A stretch of DNA of 64,000 bases from Flammeovirgaceae bacterium (GCA_021298355.1 JAJTEH010000003.1:1-64000); one strand, 5' to 3'; shown: positions 1 to 9,366, counted from the first letter of the stretch. Numbers and translations: made by a program. The notes: a model not told the origin generated them from the letters alone.

Positions 1-590
1 AGGATGCCAAAACCGTGCTTCGTATATCAGCAGATTTAGGTCATTATCTGGCCGATGCTCACGTGCCCTTACACACCACATCTAACTACAATGGCCAACT
101 TACTAACCAACATGGTATTCATGCTTTCTGGGAATCTAGATTGCCCGAAATTTTTAGCGTTGGGTATACTTATTGGACGGGCAAAGCTACCTATGTTGCC
201 GATCCGCAAAATAAAGCTTGGGAAATTGTTTGGGATACGCATGCTTTGGTCGATTCTGTTTTGCTAATAGAAGCAGAACTTACTGCCACTTTTGCTGGTG
301 CAAAGTTTTCATTCGAACAACGTGGCCAGCAACTTGTAAAAGTGTATAGCCGCGAGTTTGCAAATGCTTACCATTGCCGACTAAACGGAATGGTAGAGAA
401 TCAAATGAAAAAGGCCATACATACTATTGCTAGTTTTTGGTACTCTGCCTGGATAGATGCCGGGCAACCCGATGTGAATACCATGATACCCAACATGAGT
501 GATGAAGAACGAAAAGAAAAAACAGAATTATTAAAGTTAGAAAGAGGCAACACTAAGTTTGTATCGCGCCATACAGAAGAAAGTAACTAG
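1..590 (+). CDS. Zinc-dependent phospholipase C / S1-P1 nuclease-like protein, C-terminal part
   Basis: Only the C-terminal part is present: the frame is already open at base 3, so the GTG at 15 is an internal codon, not a start. The segment [11 protein letters not shown] followed by [11 protein letters not shown] matches the His/Asp zinc-ligand pattern (HxxxD, then a further His before an acidic residue) of the phospholipase C / S1-P1 nuclease fold. Bacteroidota proteins of this type are usually exported and bind three zinc ions, but the signal peptide would lie outside the window. The C-terminus is charged and rich in Lys and Glu. It converges on pyrB and the two stop codons overlap by 4 nt. 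Substrate is unknown; phospholipase and nuclease activity cannot be told apart here. Confidence 0.75.
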   Translation, partial: DAKTVLRISADLGHYLADAHVPLHTTSNYNGQLTNQHGIHAFWESRLPEIFSVGYTYWTGKATYVADPQNKAWEIVWDTHALVDSVLLIEAELTATFAGAKFSFEQRGQQLVKVYSREFANAYHCRLNGMVENQMKKAIHTIASFWYSAWIDAGQPDVNTMIPNMSDEERKEKTELLKLERGNTKFVSRHTEESN

Positions 591-1513
591 TTTACTTTAC
601 CTGCCAACAGATACATTACCGCCATGCGTACGGCTACTCCATTTTCTACCTGATCTAAAATAATAGAATGTGCAGAGTCTGCGGCATCGCTTGATAATTC
701 TACCCCTCTGTTTATTGGCCCTGGGTGCATAACGATTATGGGTTTCTTTAAGGCATCCAGCATTTTTTTATTAATGCCATAATACAAGCTGTATTCGCGC
801 AAACTTGGGAAATATTTAATTTGCTGTCTTTCTAATTGTATACGCAAAACGTTGGCAACATCGCACCAATGTAAGGCTTTTTCTACATTTAACTCTACCT
901 GCACGCCTAGTTGTTGTATGTGTTTAGGAAGTAAAGTTGGCGGCCCGCAAACCATAACTTTTGCACCTAATTTTTGCAACGCAAAAATGTTTGATAAGGC
1001 AACACGTGAATGGAGAATGTCTCCAATAATCGCTACTTTTTTTCCTTCTACACTGCCAAGTTTTTCTCGAATGGAATAAGCATCGAGTAAAGCTTGTGTT
1101 GGGTGCTCGTGTGTGCCATCGCCTGCGTTTACTATGTTGGCTTTGATGTGTTTGGCAAGATAATGCGGAGCACCAGGGCTTGCGTGGCGCATCACAATCA
1201 TATCAACCTTCATGGCCAAAATGTTATTTACGGTATCTAAAAGTGTTTCTCCTTTTTTTACCGAACTGGTAGAAGCTGAAAAATTTACAATATCTGCTGA
1301 TAATCTTTTTTGAGCGAGTTCGAATGATAAGCGTGTGCGGGTAGAATTTTCGAAAAACAAATTCGCTATTGTTACATCGCGCAGTGAGGGTACTTTTTTT
1401 ATCGGGCGATTGATAACTTCTTTGAAATTATCAGCCGTTTCGAAAATCAGTTCAATGTCTTTTTTTGTAATATCTTTTATTCCGAGCAGATGACGTTGAC
1501 TGAGTTGTGACAT
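587..1513 (-). CDS. pyrB: Aspartate carbamoyltransferase catalytic subunit
   Basis: Catalyses carbamoyl phosphate + aspartate to N-carbamoylaspartate, the first committed step of pyrimidine synthesis. The carbamoyl-phosphate loop [13 protein letters not shown] and the [12 protein letters not shown] motif are both intact. The start chosen is the ATG at 1513 ([14 protein letters not shown]), giving 308 aa, normal for the family; a longer reading from 1567 would overlap pyrR. The gene lies 5 nt after pyrR and is almost certainly co-transcribed with it. No regulatory subunit gene (pyrI) is next to it, as expected for PyrR-linked enzymes of the unregulated type. Confidence 0.97.
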   Translation of the reverse strand: MSQLSQRHLLGIKDITKKDIELIFETADNFKEVINRPIKKVPSLRDVTIANLFFENSTRTRLSFELAQKRLSADIVNFSASTSSVKKGETLLDTVNNILAMKVDMIVMRHASPGAPHYLAKHIKANIVNAGDGTHEHPTQALLDAYSIREKLGSVEGKKVAIIGDILHSRVALSNIFALQKLGAKVMVCGPPTLLPKHIQQLGVQVELNVEKALHWCDVANVLRIQLERQQIKYFPSLREYSLYYGINKKMLDALKKPIIVMHPGPINRGVELSSDAADSAHSIILDQVENGVAVRMAVMYLLAGKVN

Positions 1514-1518
1514 GGGTA

Positions 1519-2055
1519 TTAATTTATCAACCAGATTTTGTTTTGTTTGTTTCCTTGTGCTTGCCACTCGACCTGCACTTTTTGTGTATCAACTGTGTTT
1601 ACAGATTTACCCACATAATCAGGAGCAATAGGTAAATCGCGGTTAAACTTTCTGTCGATAAGCACTAATAACTCTACTTTTGCCGGCCTGCCAAAAGCAA
1701 TCATGGCATCTAACGCAGCTCGTACTGTTCTTCCTGTAAACAATACATCATCTATAAGAATTACGTTTTTTCCTTCTATGATGAAAGGTACTTTGGTTTC
1801 GTTGGCTTTTACCGGTAATTCTCTTCTGCGGAAATCATCTCGGTGAAAAGTGGCATCTAAATAACCTAAATCGATTTTCTTTTTTAAAGATTTTTCTAAT
1901 TTCTGATGGAGGAGTGTAGCCAAATATATACCCCTAGGTTGCAAACCTAACATTACCGAATTAGCAAAATCTAAGTGGTTTTCAACAAGTTGTTGGCAAA
2001 GGCGGCTAAGGGTTATGTCGAGCTGGTCGCTATCTAGGATAAGTTTCTTTTGCAT
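1519..2055 (-). CDS. pyrR: Bifunctional pyrimidine regulator / uracil phosphoribosyltransferase PyrR
   Basis: A type I phosphoribosyltransferase that senses uridine nucleotides; in Bacilli it binds pyr mRNA, and it has uracil phosphoribosyltransferase activity. The PRPP-binding motif [20 protein letters not shown] is intact. The ATG at 2055 ([12 protein letters not shown]) aligns with the usual N-terminus; an in-frame ATG at 2076 would add seven residues and leave only 2 nt after the upstream gene. It sits directly upstream of pyrB. I see no obvious PyrR-binding leader or terminator between it and its neighbours, so mRNA attenuation here is unproven. Confidence 0.95.
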   Translation of the reverse strand: MQKKLILDSDQLDITLSRLCQQLVENHLDFANSVMLGLQPRGIYLATLLHQKLEKSLKKKIDLGYLDATFHRDDFRRRELPVKANETKVPFIIEGKNVILIDDVLFTGRTVRAALDAMIAFGRPAKVELLVLIDRKFNRDLPIAPDYVGKSVNTVDTQKVQVEWQAQGNKQNKIWLIN

Positions 2056-2078
2056 AGCCGCTTCAAAAATAAGCATAA

Positions 2079-3572
2079 TTATTGACTCTCTAATGTGTTT
2101 ACAAAGAATACCGTTTGAACAACACCGGTGGAGGATGTTAAAACTTCTTGTATACCATAAACCAATATGCTGTTATTTTTCCAATATGTGAGTGTAGGGG
2201 ATTTTGTGCTCAATATTTTTTTTCCTGTGCTAAATACTTCCAATGGTATGGCGGTTTTGTTTTCGATCACTTTGTTCGATTGTATGGTTTTTACCTTTAA
2301 GTTGTCTTCAAAACAATAAATCAGATTTATTTTATTGTCGTTTGGTATAGCACGTACAAATTGTTCTTGCTTAAATGTTTTTACATCGTTTATCTCAAAG
2401 GCGTTGTCCCAGATTAAGCGTCCGTCTTTGTTTATTCCTAAGATTACTGCATGGGTATAGCGGTATCCATCAAATAATAAAGTATTATTTGGAACATTAC
2501 GAGTTTGCCCCATGTAATAAGAAGAGTTGTACATTAAATAATCTGAATTTTTATATTTCGGGTAAAACCCTTCGGCCACTAGTACAGTTTGATTGTTAGA
2601 GCTAATAAGTTCGTGTACCAGCAGCCTGTAGTTTTTATAACTTTTTCGGCCTTTCATTTTTCTACGTTCAATTCTAGACTTTACCCTTGCCTCTTGTTTG
2701 GCCTTCATAAACTTAAAAAAATTTTCGAGGTCGGTATAGTTGTAGTAGTTAATTTCAAGTACTGTATAATCTTTTATTTTGGCTATAAAAATTCCTTTCG
2801 AATATTCGGAATAACGATTACCGTATACGCCTACAACTAAATTTTCAGACTCGTTAAGTTGTATGGTTCTTCCGAATTGTAAACTGCGCTGATCGGATTC
2901 TAACACAGTAAATTGTTTTATCAGATCTCCAATGGCGTTATACGATTTTACCCAAATGGTTTTTTGTCTGGTAAAAAACTTGGCACATATTAATACATCG
3001 AAGTTTCCATTTTCATATACTTCTATTTGGTTTAATTCTCCTTGTTCACTAAATAAACCGGGTAATATTTTTACTCGTTCTGTCGAAAATTCGAAGTACA
3101 GTACAATAGGCACATTGTTAAAATATCCACCCAGTAAACATCCGGTTGTATTTGCCTTAAATGTTTCAAGCTGGATAGGAATATAGGTTTGGAGTTCGTA
3201 AAACGAATAGGTTTGTGTTTCCAGATTTACTTTTAGGATAGCAAAAATATATTGGTCTATGTTGAATAAAAAGTGTACAGAGTTGTTTAATGTGTATTGT
3301 TTGGAGAAGCTATATCGGCTATCAACCGCAATGTTGCCTTCCCATGTTTTGGTTTGGGTGGTATCGTAAGCATAAAGGGCAACATTAAGGTGCGATTTAC
3401 TTTTGCTTAAAGCGTAGATCACGATAGATTTATCCTTAAGTGTAGTTAAGCCATAGTCTGTGTCGGCTGTTGTAACAAGTTCTATTCTGTTAACTTGCTT
3501 TACTTGAGCCAGCACGCAGTTTGTAAATACTACACTAAGGAGTAAGTACTTTATTAATATAAAACACTTCAC
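2079..3572 (-). CDS. Secreted protein of unknown function, downstream member of a tandem paralogous pair
   Basis: 497 aa with a Sec signal peptide (hydrophobic residues about 6-20, likely cleavage after VLAQ). The start is a GTG at 3572, the only start that keeps the signal peptide; it lies inside the end of the upstream gene (38-nt overlap). No catalytic motif was recognised. Short beta-rich repeats of the kind LLGGYFNNVPIVLYFEF suggest a beta-propeller-like or all-beta fold. It aligns along most of its length with the upstream gene product (GGYxNxxP, LPGL/LPGF, a LxNFFxF segment before a basic stretch, and a similar C-terminal xVFF/xVFY-I/V-N end), so the two arose by duplication. Probably periplasmic or surface-exposed; function unknown. 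Confidence 0.7.
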   Translation of the reverse strand: MKCFILIKYLLLSVVFTNCVLAQVKQVNRIELVTTADTDYGLTTLKDKSIVIYALSKSKSHLNVALYAYDTTQTKTWEGNIAVDSRYSFSKQYTLNNSVHFLFNIDQYIFAILKVNLETQTYSFYELQTYIPIQLETFKANTTGCLLGGYFNNVPIVLYFEFSTERVKILPGLFSEQGELNQIEVYENGNFDVLICAKFFTRQKTIWVKSYNAIGDLIKQFTVLESDQRSLQFGRTIQLNESENLVVGVYGNRYSEYSKGIFIAKIKDYTVLEINYYNYTDLENFFKFMKAKQEARVKSRIERRKMKGRKSYKNYRLLVHELISSNNQTVLVAEGFYPKYKNSDYLMYNSSYYMGQTRNVPNNTLLFDGYRYTHAVILGINKDGRLIWDNAFEINDVKTFKQEQFVRAIPNDNKINLIYCFEDNLKVKTIQSNKVIENKTAIPLEVFSTGKKILSTKSPTLTYWKNNSILVYGIQEVLTSSTGVVQTVFFVNTLESQ

Positions 3573-5118
3573 GTACTTTTTCTTTTTGTGGTGTTACTTT
3601 ATTTCTAATGGTTTGGTAGCCCCAAACATAATAATAGCGATTGTACCATGCTCCTATACCACTTTCGCTATCGCTTTCGTAGCGATGTTCATCGAATTTA
3701 TCTAAAAGGGTAATTTTTTTTTCGTGTAGTTGCACGGAATTATCCTTTAAACTTATTTTTTTCTCGATAAGATTATTTTCTTTTTTATACAAGAAAGAAA
3801 CAGAATCGTTTGTAAGTAAACCATCTGTTACTTGCCTTAAACTGGGTATTCGAATTTCTTCTACTTTAGTACTGTAATCTGAATAAATTTTTCCATCATT
3901 ATTAAAAAAGATCATTGAACTCGAAAACGGTTTTATTTCTTGCGTATTGCTTACGTTATTGCCAAACAGGTAGGGTCTGTAAAGGCGCGAAGTAGGGTAG
4001 GAATTAAAGTATGGATTATAGTAATACGGATTAGCCATGTTTTGATAATAGGGGTTATTCATGTTCATGGGGTCCATGTTGGTGTACCTAATGTCTGAGT
4101 AAGATTCAGCCAAAAGGATAAAGCCTTTTTCATTTTCGATAATTCGGTAGGGCATTAATCCGCAAGCATAATCGTATGGGTTGCCGTTGGATATTCCTTC
4201 CTTAGTTTTTTGCTTTATTCTCTCTCCACGCTTTTCACTTAGAAAACCGAAAAAATTTGTAAGTTCTCCGAATTGCCAAAAGTCGGGTTGTTTTTCTTCT
4301 CCTGGGGCAACTATGCACGAGTATACTCCGTAGGCTTTATTACTTCCTTTGCGACTCCATGTACCTGCAATAATTAAATCTTCTTTAATAAGTTCAGAGG
4401 TAATGGCAGATAAAATGTTTTTTCCTTCCGGAACAGGAAATCGTTCATTTAGTAAGATTGTTCCTGTACTGTCGTACGTTTTAAGATATAATGCATTGGT
4501 ATTTGTGCCGAGTCTTTCCTTTAGTAAAACATTGAAGGTGTAGTTTTGATTTTCGCGCACATCTAACAATTCGGTATTCTTTATTGCAAAACCAGGTAAT
4601 ACCTGGTTTACTTTGTTTTTTAAATCGCACAACATGATGGTGGGCTCTCGATTGATATAACCACCTAGGATAACATGAAAACCAATAACACCAAAATGTG
4701 TAAGCTTAAGGTTGAGTTCTATTTTTATATCGTATTGTGTAATCTGTTGTTTTTTTGTTTCGAATTGCCACAAAATCAGTTTGCTGTTACTATAATCAGA
4801 TTGTTGGAATAACAAGAAAATGTTATTGGAATCGAAATCGTGTCCGGCATGGTTATACGTTTTATCGATAAAGAATGTGGTATCAATTGTTTGTTTAAGA
4901 AGCGTGTCTAGTAGAATAAGCTGGTGTTTGCGTTCCCCCGATTCGTAGTCGTTGGTTTCTCTGTAAAGTGCTAAACCATTTTCCTTTTGGTTAATAACAG
5001 TAAAGGGTTCGTCATTATTCTTATCTTCTTTTTCGAAACGCGCTGGTTGAGCCAGTTGGGCATAGGCGTATACCTGTATAAACCAAAGTGTACAAAAAAA
5101 GAGAAATTGCTTTTTCAT
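3535..5118 (-). CDS. Secreted protein of unknown function, upstream member of a tandem paralogous pair
   Basis: 527 aa with a signal peptide (MKKQFLFFCTLW..., cleavage near YAYAQ). It resembles the gene just downstream (2079-3572) in length, order of motifs and C-terminal end (EVFYINKVLTP here). It differs by an insert, at roughly residues 355-385, rich in Tyr, Asn, Pro and Met (NPYYQNMANPYYYNPYF) that looks like a flexible low-complexity loop. The ATG overlaps the stop of the EVE-domain gene in an ATGA arrangement, indicating translational coupling. No enzyme motif, TonB box or sorting domain was found. Function unknown. Confidence 0.7.
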   Translation of the reverse strand: MKKQFLFFCTLWFIQVYAYAQLAQPARFEKEDKNNDEPFTVINQKENGLALYRETNDYESGERKHQLILLDTLLKQTIDTTFFIDKTYNHAGHDFDSNNIFLLFQQSDYSNSKLILWQFETKKQQITQYDIKIELNLKLTHFGVIGFHVILGGYINREPTIMLCDLKNKVNQVLPGFAIKNTELLDVRENQNYTFNVLLKERLGTNTNALYLKTYDSTGTILLNERFPVPEGKNILSAITSELIKEDLIIAGTWSRKGSNKAYGVYSCIVAPGEEKQPDFWQFGELTNFFGFLSEKRGERIKQKTKEGISNGNPYDYACGLMPYRIIENEKGFILLAESYSDIRYTNMDPMNMNNPYYQNMANPYYYNPYFNSYPTSRLYRPYLFGNNVSNTQEIKPFSSSMIFFNNDGKIYSDYSTKVEEIRIPSLRQVTDGLLTNDSVSFLYKKENNLIEKKISLKDNSVQLHEKKITLLDKFDEHRYESDSESGIGAWYNRYYYVWGYQTIRNKVTPQKEKVREVFYINKVLTP

Positions 5119-5516
5119 GATTCACTCATGTTTATAATTTCATCAAACTCGAATGAAGTTACAGGAACAACCGATAATCTAGAAATTTTTATCAGTTTCA
5201 TTTCTGCAAGTTTTTTATTGGCTTTAATAGATTTAAGCGTTACTGTTTTTTTTAACTTCTTTTGAGGTACTAAGGTAACAACTGCCCATTCAGGTGCGTT
5301 GGGTTCGGGGTACCATTCTTTTGTAACCTTGGCAATTCCAACAACCTGTTTTTCATCGCCCGAATGGTAATACAATACCAGATCTCCTTTTTTCATGGCT
5401 TTAAGATGCAGACGGGCTGCGTTATTTCTAACTCCATCCCACATGGTTTCTTTTTCCTTTAGTAGTGTTTCGAAATGGTATACATCGGGTTCGGATTTTA
5501 CGAGCCAATAATTCAT
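5115..5516 (-). CDS. EVE domain-containing protein
   Basis: 133 aa covering one EVE domain (PUA-like fold), starting with the typical NYWLVKSEPDVY and including WDGVRNNAAR and the GDLVLYYHS segment. EVE domains bind modified bases in DNA or RNA; the single-domain bacterial form is related to human THYN1. The exact ligand is not predictable. It is the first gene of a run with the two secreted paralogues, pyrR and pyrB, overlapping the next gene by 4 nt. A terminator closing accC lies just upstream (5568-5596), so this gene probably starts its own transcript. Confidence 0.9.
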   Translation of the reverse strand: MNYWLVKSEPDVYHFETLLKEKETMWDGVRNNAARLHLKAMKKGDLVLYYHSGDEKQVVGIAKVTKEWYPEPNAPEWAVVTLVPQKKLKKTVTLKSIKANKKLAEMKLIKISRLSVVPVTSFEFDEIINMSES

Positions 5517-5563
5517 GTGTAATACTTTATATGTTTGAAGTTACTCTTTATTGTTTACGGTTG

Positions 5564-5596
5564 AAACAAAAAAAGCTGCCAATTGTGGCAGCTTTT
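5564..5596 (-). terminator. Rho-independent terminator after accC
   Basis: Inverted repeat AAAAGCTGCC / GGCAGCTTTT (5571-5596) with a short loop. On the minus strand the stem is followed by a run of seven T, 22 nt after the accC stop codon. It separates the accC transcript from the EVE gene. Confidence 0.85.
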
Positions 5597-5617
5597 CTTT
5601 ATTTATTTTTGATTTTT

Positions 5618-6967
5618 TTATTTTAAGTCTGAAAAATCAAAAGATGTTTCTAAAAACTTGGTAGTGAATTTCCCACTTCTAAAAACTTCGTTGTCCATAA
5701 GTTTAATGTGGAAAGGAATGGTTGTTTTTATTCCTTCGATTACAAATTCCTGAAGAGCTCGTTTCATTCTTGTAATTACTTCTTCGCGTGATTGGCCACT
5801 AACAATTAGTTTGGCAATCATCGAATCATAGTTAGGAGGAATAGTATACCCTGCATATACGTGGCTATCTACTCTAATGCCATGCCCACCGGGTAAATGT
5901 AAGTTGGTGATTTTTCCGGGAGATGGTCTGAAACCGTTAGCAGGATCTTCTGCATTAATACGGCATTCCATCGCGTACAAATTCGGGAAATAGTTTTTAC
6001 CAGAAATCGGAACACCGGCTGCTACTTTGATTTGTTCTTTAATCAAATCATAATCTGTAACTTCTTCGGTAATCGGATGTTCTACCTGTATACGCGTATT
6101 CATTTCCATGAAATAGAAATCTCCGTGTTTATCAACCAGAAATTCTATGGTTCCTGCACCTTCGTAGTTAATGGCTTTCGCTCCTTTTATGGCTGCTTCA
6201 CCCATTTTTTCGCGTAGTTCCTGGCTGATGATAGGTGAAGGAGTTTCTTCTACTAACTTTTGGTGTCTTCTTTGAATGGAACAATCACGTTCAGATAAAT
6301 GGCATACTTTACCATATTGGTCGCCCACAACCTGAATTTCAATATGGCGTGGCTCTTCAACGAACTTTTCTAAGTACAGACCATCGTTGCCAAAGGCCGC
6401 ACCTGCTTCTCTTCGGGCATCGTCCCAGGCTTTTTTAAATTCTGATTCATCATTGATGATGCGCATCCCTTTTCCGCCACCACCGGCTGTTGCTTTAATA
6501 ATAACGGGGTATTTAATTTTTTTGGCGATTTCCATCCCTTCTTCCATAGAAGAAAGCAAACCTTCTGAGCCGGGTATAGTGGGAACCCCTGCTTTCTTCA
6601 TGGTGTCTTTTGCTGTTGATTTATCGCCCATGGCGTTAATCATGGCAGGAGTAGGGCCAATGAATTTAATGCCATACTCATGGCAAATAGCAGAGAACTC
6701 GGCCCGCTCAGACAAAAATCCATAGCCGGGATGGATGGCATCTGCATTGGTAATTTCTGCTGCAGAAATAATGCGAGGTATATTCAAGTAAGAATCTTTG
6801 CTTGGCGCATCCCCAATACATACGGCTTCGTCTGCAAATCTTACGTGTAAACTTTCTCTGTCGGCTGTAGAATAAACAGCAACGGTTTTGATGCCCATTT
6901 CTCTACAGGTACGAATCACACGCAAAGCGATTTCTCCTCGGTTTGCAATCAATATTTTTTTAAACAT
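5618..6967 (-). CDS. accC: Acetyl-CoA carboxylase, biotin carboxylase subunit
   Basis: 449 aa, the standard length. Carboxylates the biotin of BCCP using ATP and bicarbonate, the first half-reaction of acetyl-CoA carboxylase. Landmarks in order: [20 protein letters not shown] at the N-terminus, the ATP-grasp glycine loop [12 protein letters not shown], the [15 protein letters not shown] segment and the catalytic [17 protein letters not shown]. It follows accB after a 78-nt AT-rich spacer and is closed by a terminator. The carboxyltransferase subunits (accA, accD) are not in this window. Confidence 0.98.
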   Translation of the reverse strand: MFKKILIANRGEIALRVIRTCREMGIKTVAVYSTADRESLHVRFADEAVCIGDAPSKDSYLNIPRIISAAEITNADAIHPGYGFLSERAEFSAICHEYGIKFIGPTPAMINAMGDKSTAKDTMKKAGVPTIPGSEGLLSSMEEGMEIAKKIKYPVIIKATAGGGGKGMRIINDESEFKKAWDDARREAGAAFGNDGLYLEKFVEEPRHIEIQVVGDQYGKVCHLSERDCSIQRRHQKLVEETPSPIISQELREKMGEAAIKGAKAINYEGAGTIEFLVDKHGDFYFMEMNTRIQVEHPITEEVTDYDLIKEQIKVAAGVPISGKNYFPNLYAMECRINAEDPANGFRPSPGKITNLHLPGGHGIRVDSHVYAGYTIPPNYDSMIAKLIVSGQSREEVITRMKRALQEFVIEGIKTTIPFHIKLMDNEVFRSGKFTTKFLETSFDFSDLK

Positions 6968-7045
6968 AGTTCTTAATTCAAAATGGAAAATTCAATATTC
7001 AAAATTGAGTTTGTCAATTTCGAATTTGCAATCTTGAATTTGTAA

Positions 7046-7612
7046 TTAGCCTGGTTCTACTACAAATAATACCTGATCGTATTCCACCGGTTGTGCATTT
7101 TCAACCATAGCTTTTACAATTGTACCAGATACTTCTGATTCAATTTCATTGAATAGTTTCATGGCTTCGATGATGCAAACAGTTTGTCCTTTAGAAACTT
7201 TATCACCTACAGATACAAACGGAGGATTTTCAGGGCTGGATGATCGGTAGAAAGTACCAATCATGGGTGATTTAACATCAACCATTTTCTTACCGGAAGC
7301 AACTGGCGCCTCGGCAGCTTTTTCTGCTTTTGGAGCTGTTGGCGCAGCCGCTACTTGCACGGGTGCTGCTGCAACAGGTGCAGTAACCGGAGCCGCTACA
7401 ACGGGAGCAGAAGATTTAAGGATTTTTTGATCGGGTTCGCGTTTTACGGAAAGTTTTAACTCTTTCGTTTCAACGTTTACTTCATTTAAGCCAGATTGGG
7501 CAATGAAGTCGATCAGGTCTCTGATTTCTGATGTTTTCATAACAGGTTGGTTAGGAGAAGCTTTGGGTGTAGCTTCTTTTTTAGTGTTTTTGAGCGTAGT
7601 TTTCTTGGCCAT
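7046..7612 (-). CDS. accB: Acetyl-CoA carboxylase, biotin carboxyl carrier protein
   Basis: Carries the biotin that moves carboxylate between AccC and the carboxyltransferase. The biotinylation site is EAMKLFNE (Lys152 when counted from 7612). An Ala/Pro-rich linker (about residues 68-105) joins the N-terminal part to the biotinyl domain. The family usually begins at [10 protein letters not shown], which here is an internal Met (ATG at 7540); the reading from 7612 adds 24 Lys/Pro-rich residues. I kept 7612 because it lies 11 nt after efp and the internal ATG has no purine-rich stretch before it, but either start is possible. Confidence 0.95.
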   Translation of the reverse strand: MAKKTTLKNTKKEATPKASPNQPVMKTSEIRDLIDFIAQSGLNEVNVETKELKLSVKREPDQKILKSSAPVVAAPVTAPVAAAPVQVAAAPTAPKAEKAAEAPVASGKKMVDVKSPMIGTFYRSSSPENPPFVSVGDKVSKGQTVCIIEAMKLFNEIESEVSGTIVKAMVENAQPVEYDQVLFVVEPG

Positions 7613-7623
7613 GGGTTTTCAAT

Positions 7624-8187
7624 TTACTTCACGCGTTCAACATATTCACCAGTTCGGGTATCTATTTTTATCTTATCTCCGGTGTTCACAAATAAAGGAA
7701 CGCGGATTTCTGTTCCATTATCCAGGGTGGCAGGTTTTAACGTGCGGGTTGCCGTATCGCCTTGTATTCCAGGTTCAGTATAAGAAACTTCGAAAACAAC
7801 ATGAGAAGGTGCTTCGGCAGTAATAGCAGTAGTGCCGTTTTCGAAAGCGATTAATAAAGTTACTTCTTCTTTAATAAAGTTTACAGATTCTCCAAGTAAT
7901 ACTTTGTCGATGTAAACCTGGTCGAACGTTTCTTTATCCATACAAACTAGGCTATCGCCATCGGCATATAGGTATTGGTATTCGCGTGTTTCTACCCGTA
8001 AAATTTCTATTTCGTCACCGGGTCTGAATCTATTTTCGGCTAGTTTACCATTGCGCACATTGCGCATTTTTACCTGATAAAACGCCCGTAAATTTCCGGG
8101 TGTGCGGTGAAGTAATTCTTCGATTTGCATTACTTCTCCGTTGTACCGCACGTAATTTCCTTTGCTTAAATCTGAAATGGTTGCCAT
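7624..8187 (-). CDS. efp: Elongation factor P
   Basis: 187 aa, with the three expected beta-barrel domains and the C-terminal signature GIQGDTATRTLKPATLDNG. EF-P rescues ribosomes stalled at polyproline. The conserved loop that reaches the peptidyl-transferase centre reads HRTPGNLRAF here: Asn32 occupies the position of Lys34 in the E. coli protein (and of the modified Arg or Lys in other lineages). Modification by EpmA, EarP or a YmfI-type route at that residue is therefore not possible in the usual way. It lies between fabH and accB in a tight minus-strand run. Confidence 0.97.
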   Translation of the reverse strand: MATISDLSKGNYVRYNGEVMQIEELLHRTPGNLRAFYQVKMRNVRNGKLAENRFRPGDEIEILRVETREYQYLYADGDSLVCMDKETFDQVYIDKVLLGESVNFIKEEVTLLIAFENGTTAITAEAPSHVVFEVSYTEPGIQGDTATRTLKPATLDNGTEIRVPLFVNTGDKIKIDTRTGEYVERVK

Positions 8188-8219
8188 AAATAATTATCTG
8201 TAGAAATGAAATATTATAC

Positions 8220-9215
8220 TTAAGCGTTATATGCCCACTTTACCCAAACAGCTCCCCAGGTAAAACCTCCACCAAAGGCAGCTATTATAATATTGTCGCC
8301 TTTTTTAAGTTGTTTTTCGTAATCCCATAAAAGCAGGGGTATGGTTCCGGCAGTTGTGTTGCCGTATTTTTCTATGTTCATCATTACTTTTTCATCCGAA
8401 ATTCCCATTCTTCCGGAGGTTGCATCTATAATGCGCTTGTTAGCCTGGTGTGGTGCTAACCAGGCTATGTCATCGGCTTTCAAATTATTTTTATCCATAA
8501 TTTGAGCAGAAACTTCGGCCATGTTGGTTACCGCAAATTTGTAAACTGTAGAGCCTTCCTGAAACACATAGTGTTGGTTGGCATCGATGGTTTCGTGTGT
8601 AGCTGGTTTACGAGAGCCACCGGCTGGCATGTTTAAAAAGTTTACTCCGTTTCCATCGCTTCTAAGTATGGAATCCATCACCCCAAAATTTTCGGTTGTG
8701 GGTTCCAATAATACAGCACCAGCGCCATCGCCAAAAATGATGCAAGTAGTTCTGTCTTTGTAATTGATAATGGAAGACATTTTATCGCCTCCAATTACCA
8801 ATACTTTTTTATAGGTACCCGATTCGATAAATTTTGCACCGGTTACCAAGCCAAATATAAAGCCTGAGCAAGCCGCAGCAAGGTCGTAACTGAATGCGTT
8901 TACGGCACCTATTTCGGTTGCTATTAAATTAGCGGTTGCCGGAAAGGGCATGTCTGGTGTGATGGTGGCGCAAATAACCAGATCAATTTCTTTGGGATCG
9001 ATGTTGTTTTTTTTGATGATTTCTAAAGCGGCTTGTGTGCCCATGTAGCTGGTGCCCATGTTTTCGCCTTTCAGAATTCTTCTTTCTTTTATGCCGGTTC
9101 TGGAGGTAATCCACTCATCGGTAGTGTCTACCAATTTTTCCAGTTCTTTGTTTGTTAAGATGTATTCGGGCACGTAACCTCCTACACCGGTAATTGCAGC
9201 TCTAATGTTGGTCAT
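8220..9215 (-). CDS. fabH: 3-oxoacyl-[ACP] synthase III
   Basis: 331 aa. Condenses acetyl-CoA (or branched acyl-CoA) with malonyl-ACP to start fatty-acid synthesis. The catalytic triad is complete: Cys116 in AAACSGF, His256 in APHQANKR, Asn286 in YGNTTAG. In this cluster order (rpmF, plsX, fabH, efp, accB, accC) plsX is usually placed directly before fabH; here the 151 bp before fabH hold only a terminator-like hairpin. Downstream efp follows after 32 nt. Confidence 0.97.
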   Translation of the reverse strand: MTNIRAAITGVGGYVPEYILTNKELEKLVDTTDEWITSRTGIKERRILKGENMGTSYMGTQAALEIIKKNNIDPKEIDLVICATITPDMPFPATANLIATEIGAVNAFSYDLAAACSGFIFGLVTGAKFIESGTYKKVLVIGGDKMSSIINYKDRTTCIIFGDGAGAVLLEPTTENFGVMDSILRSDGNGVNFLNMPAGGSRKPATHETIDANQHYVFQEGSTVYKFAVTNMAEVSAQIMDKNNLKADDIAWLAPHQANKRIIDATSGRMGISDEKVMMNIEKYGNTTAGTIPLLLWDYEKQLKKGDNIIIAAFGGGFTWGAVWVKWAYNA

Positions 9216-9247
9216 GGTATTGGTTGTGTTTGCGAAGGCGAGAGCCT

Positions 9248-9281
9248 AAAAAAACAAAAGCCCGATGTTGGTGCATCGAGC
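9248..9281 (-). terminator. Terminator-like hairpin between rpmF and fabH
   Basis: On the minus strand GCTCGATG pairs with CATCGGGC (8 bp including one G-T pair, 6-nt loop, 9260-9281) and is followed by TTTTGTTTTTTT. It lies 85 nt after rpmF and only 33 nt before the fabH start, so it should limit read-through from rpmF into fabH. I see no TAnnTTTG box in the remaining 33 nt. Confidence 0.75.
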
Positions 9282-9366
9282 GTATTTGTTTGATGTAGCC
9301 TGCAAATTTGTTTATTGGCATGTTGAAATGTTCAATACACAAAATACAGGAGATTTTCATAGTGGC

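Noticed and set aside
7503-7823. Plus-strand open frame of 106 codons opposite accB and efp
   Set aside because: Shadow of two certain genes; composition reflects antisense of Ala/Pro- and Lys-rich codons.
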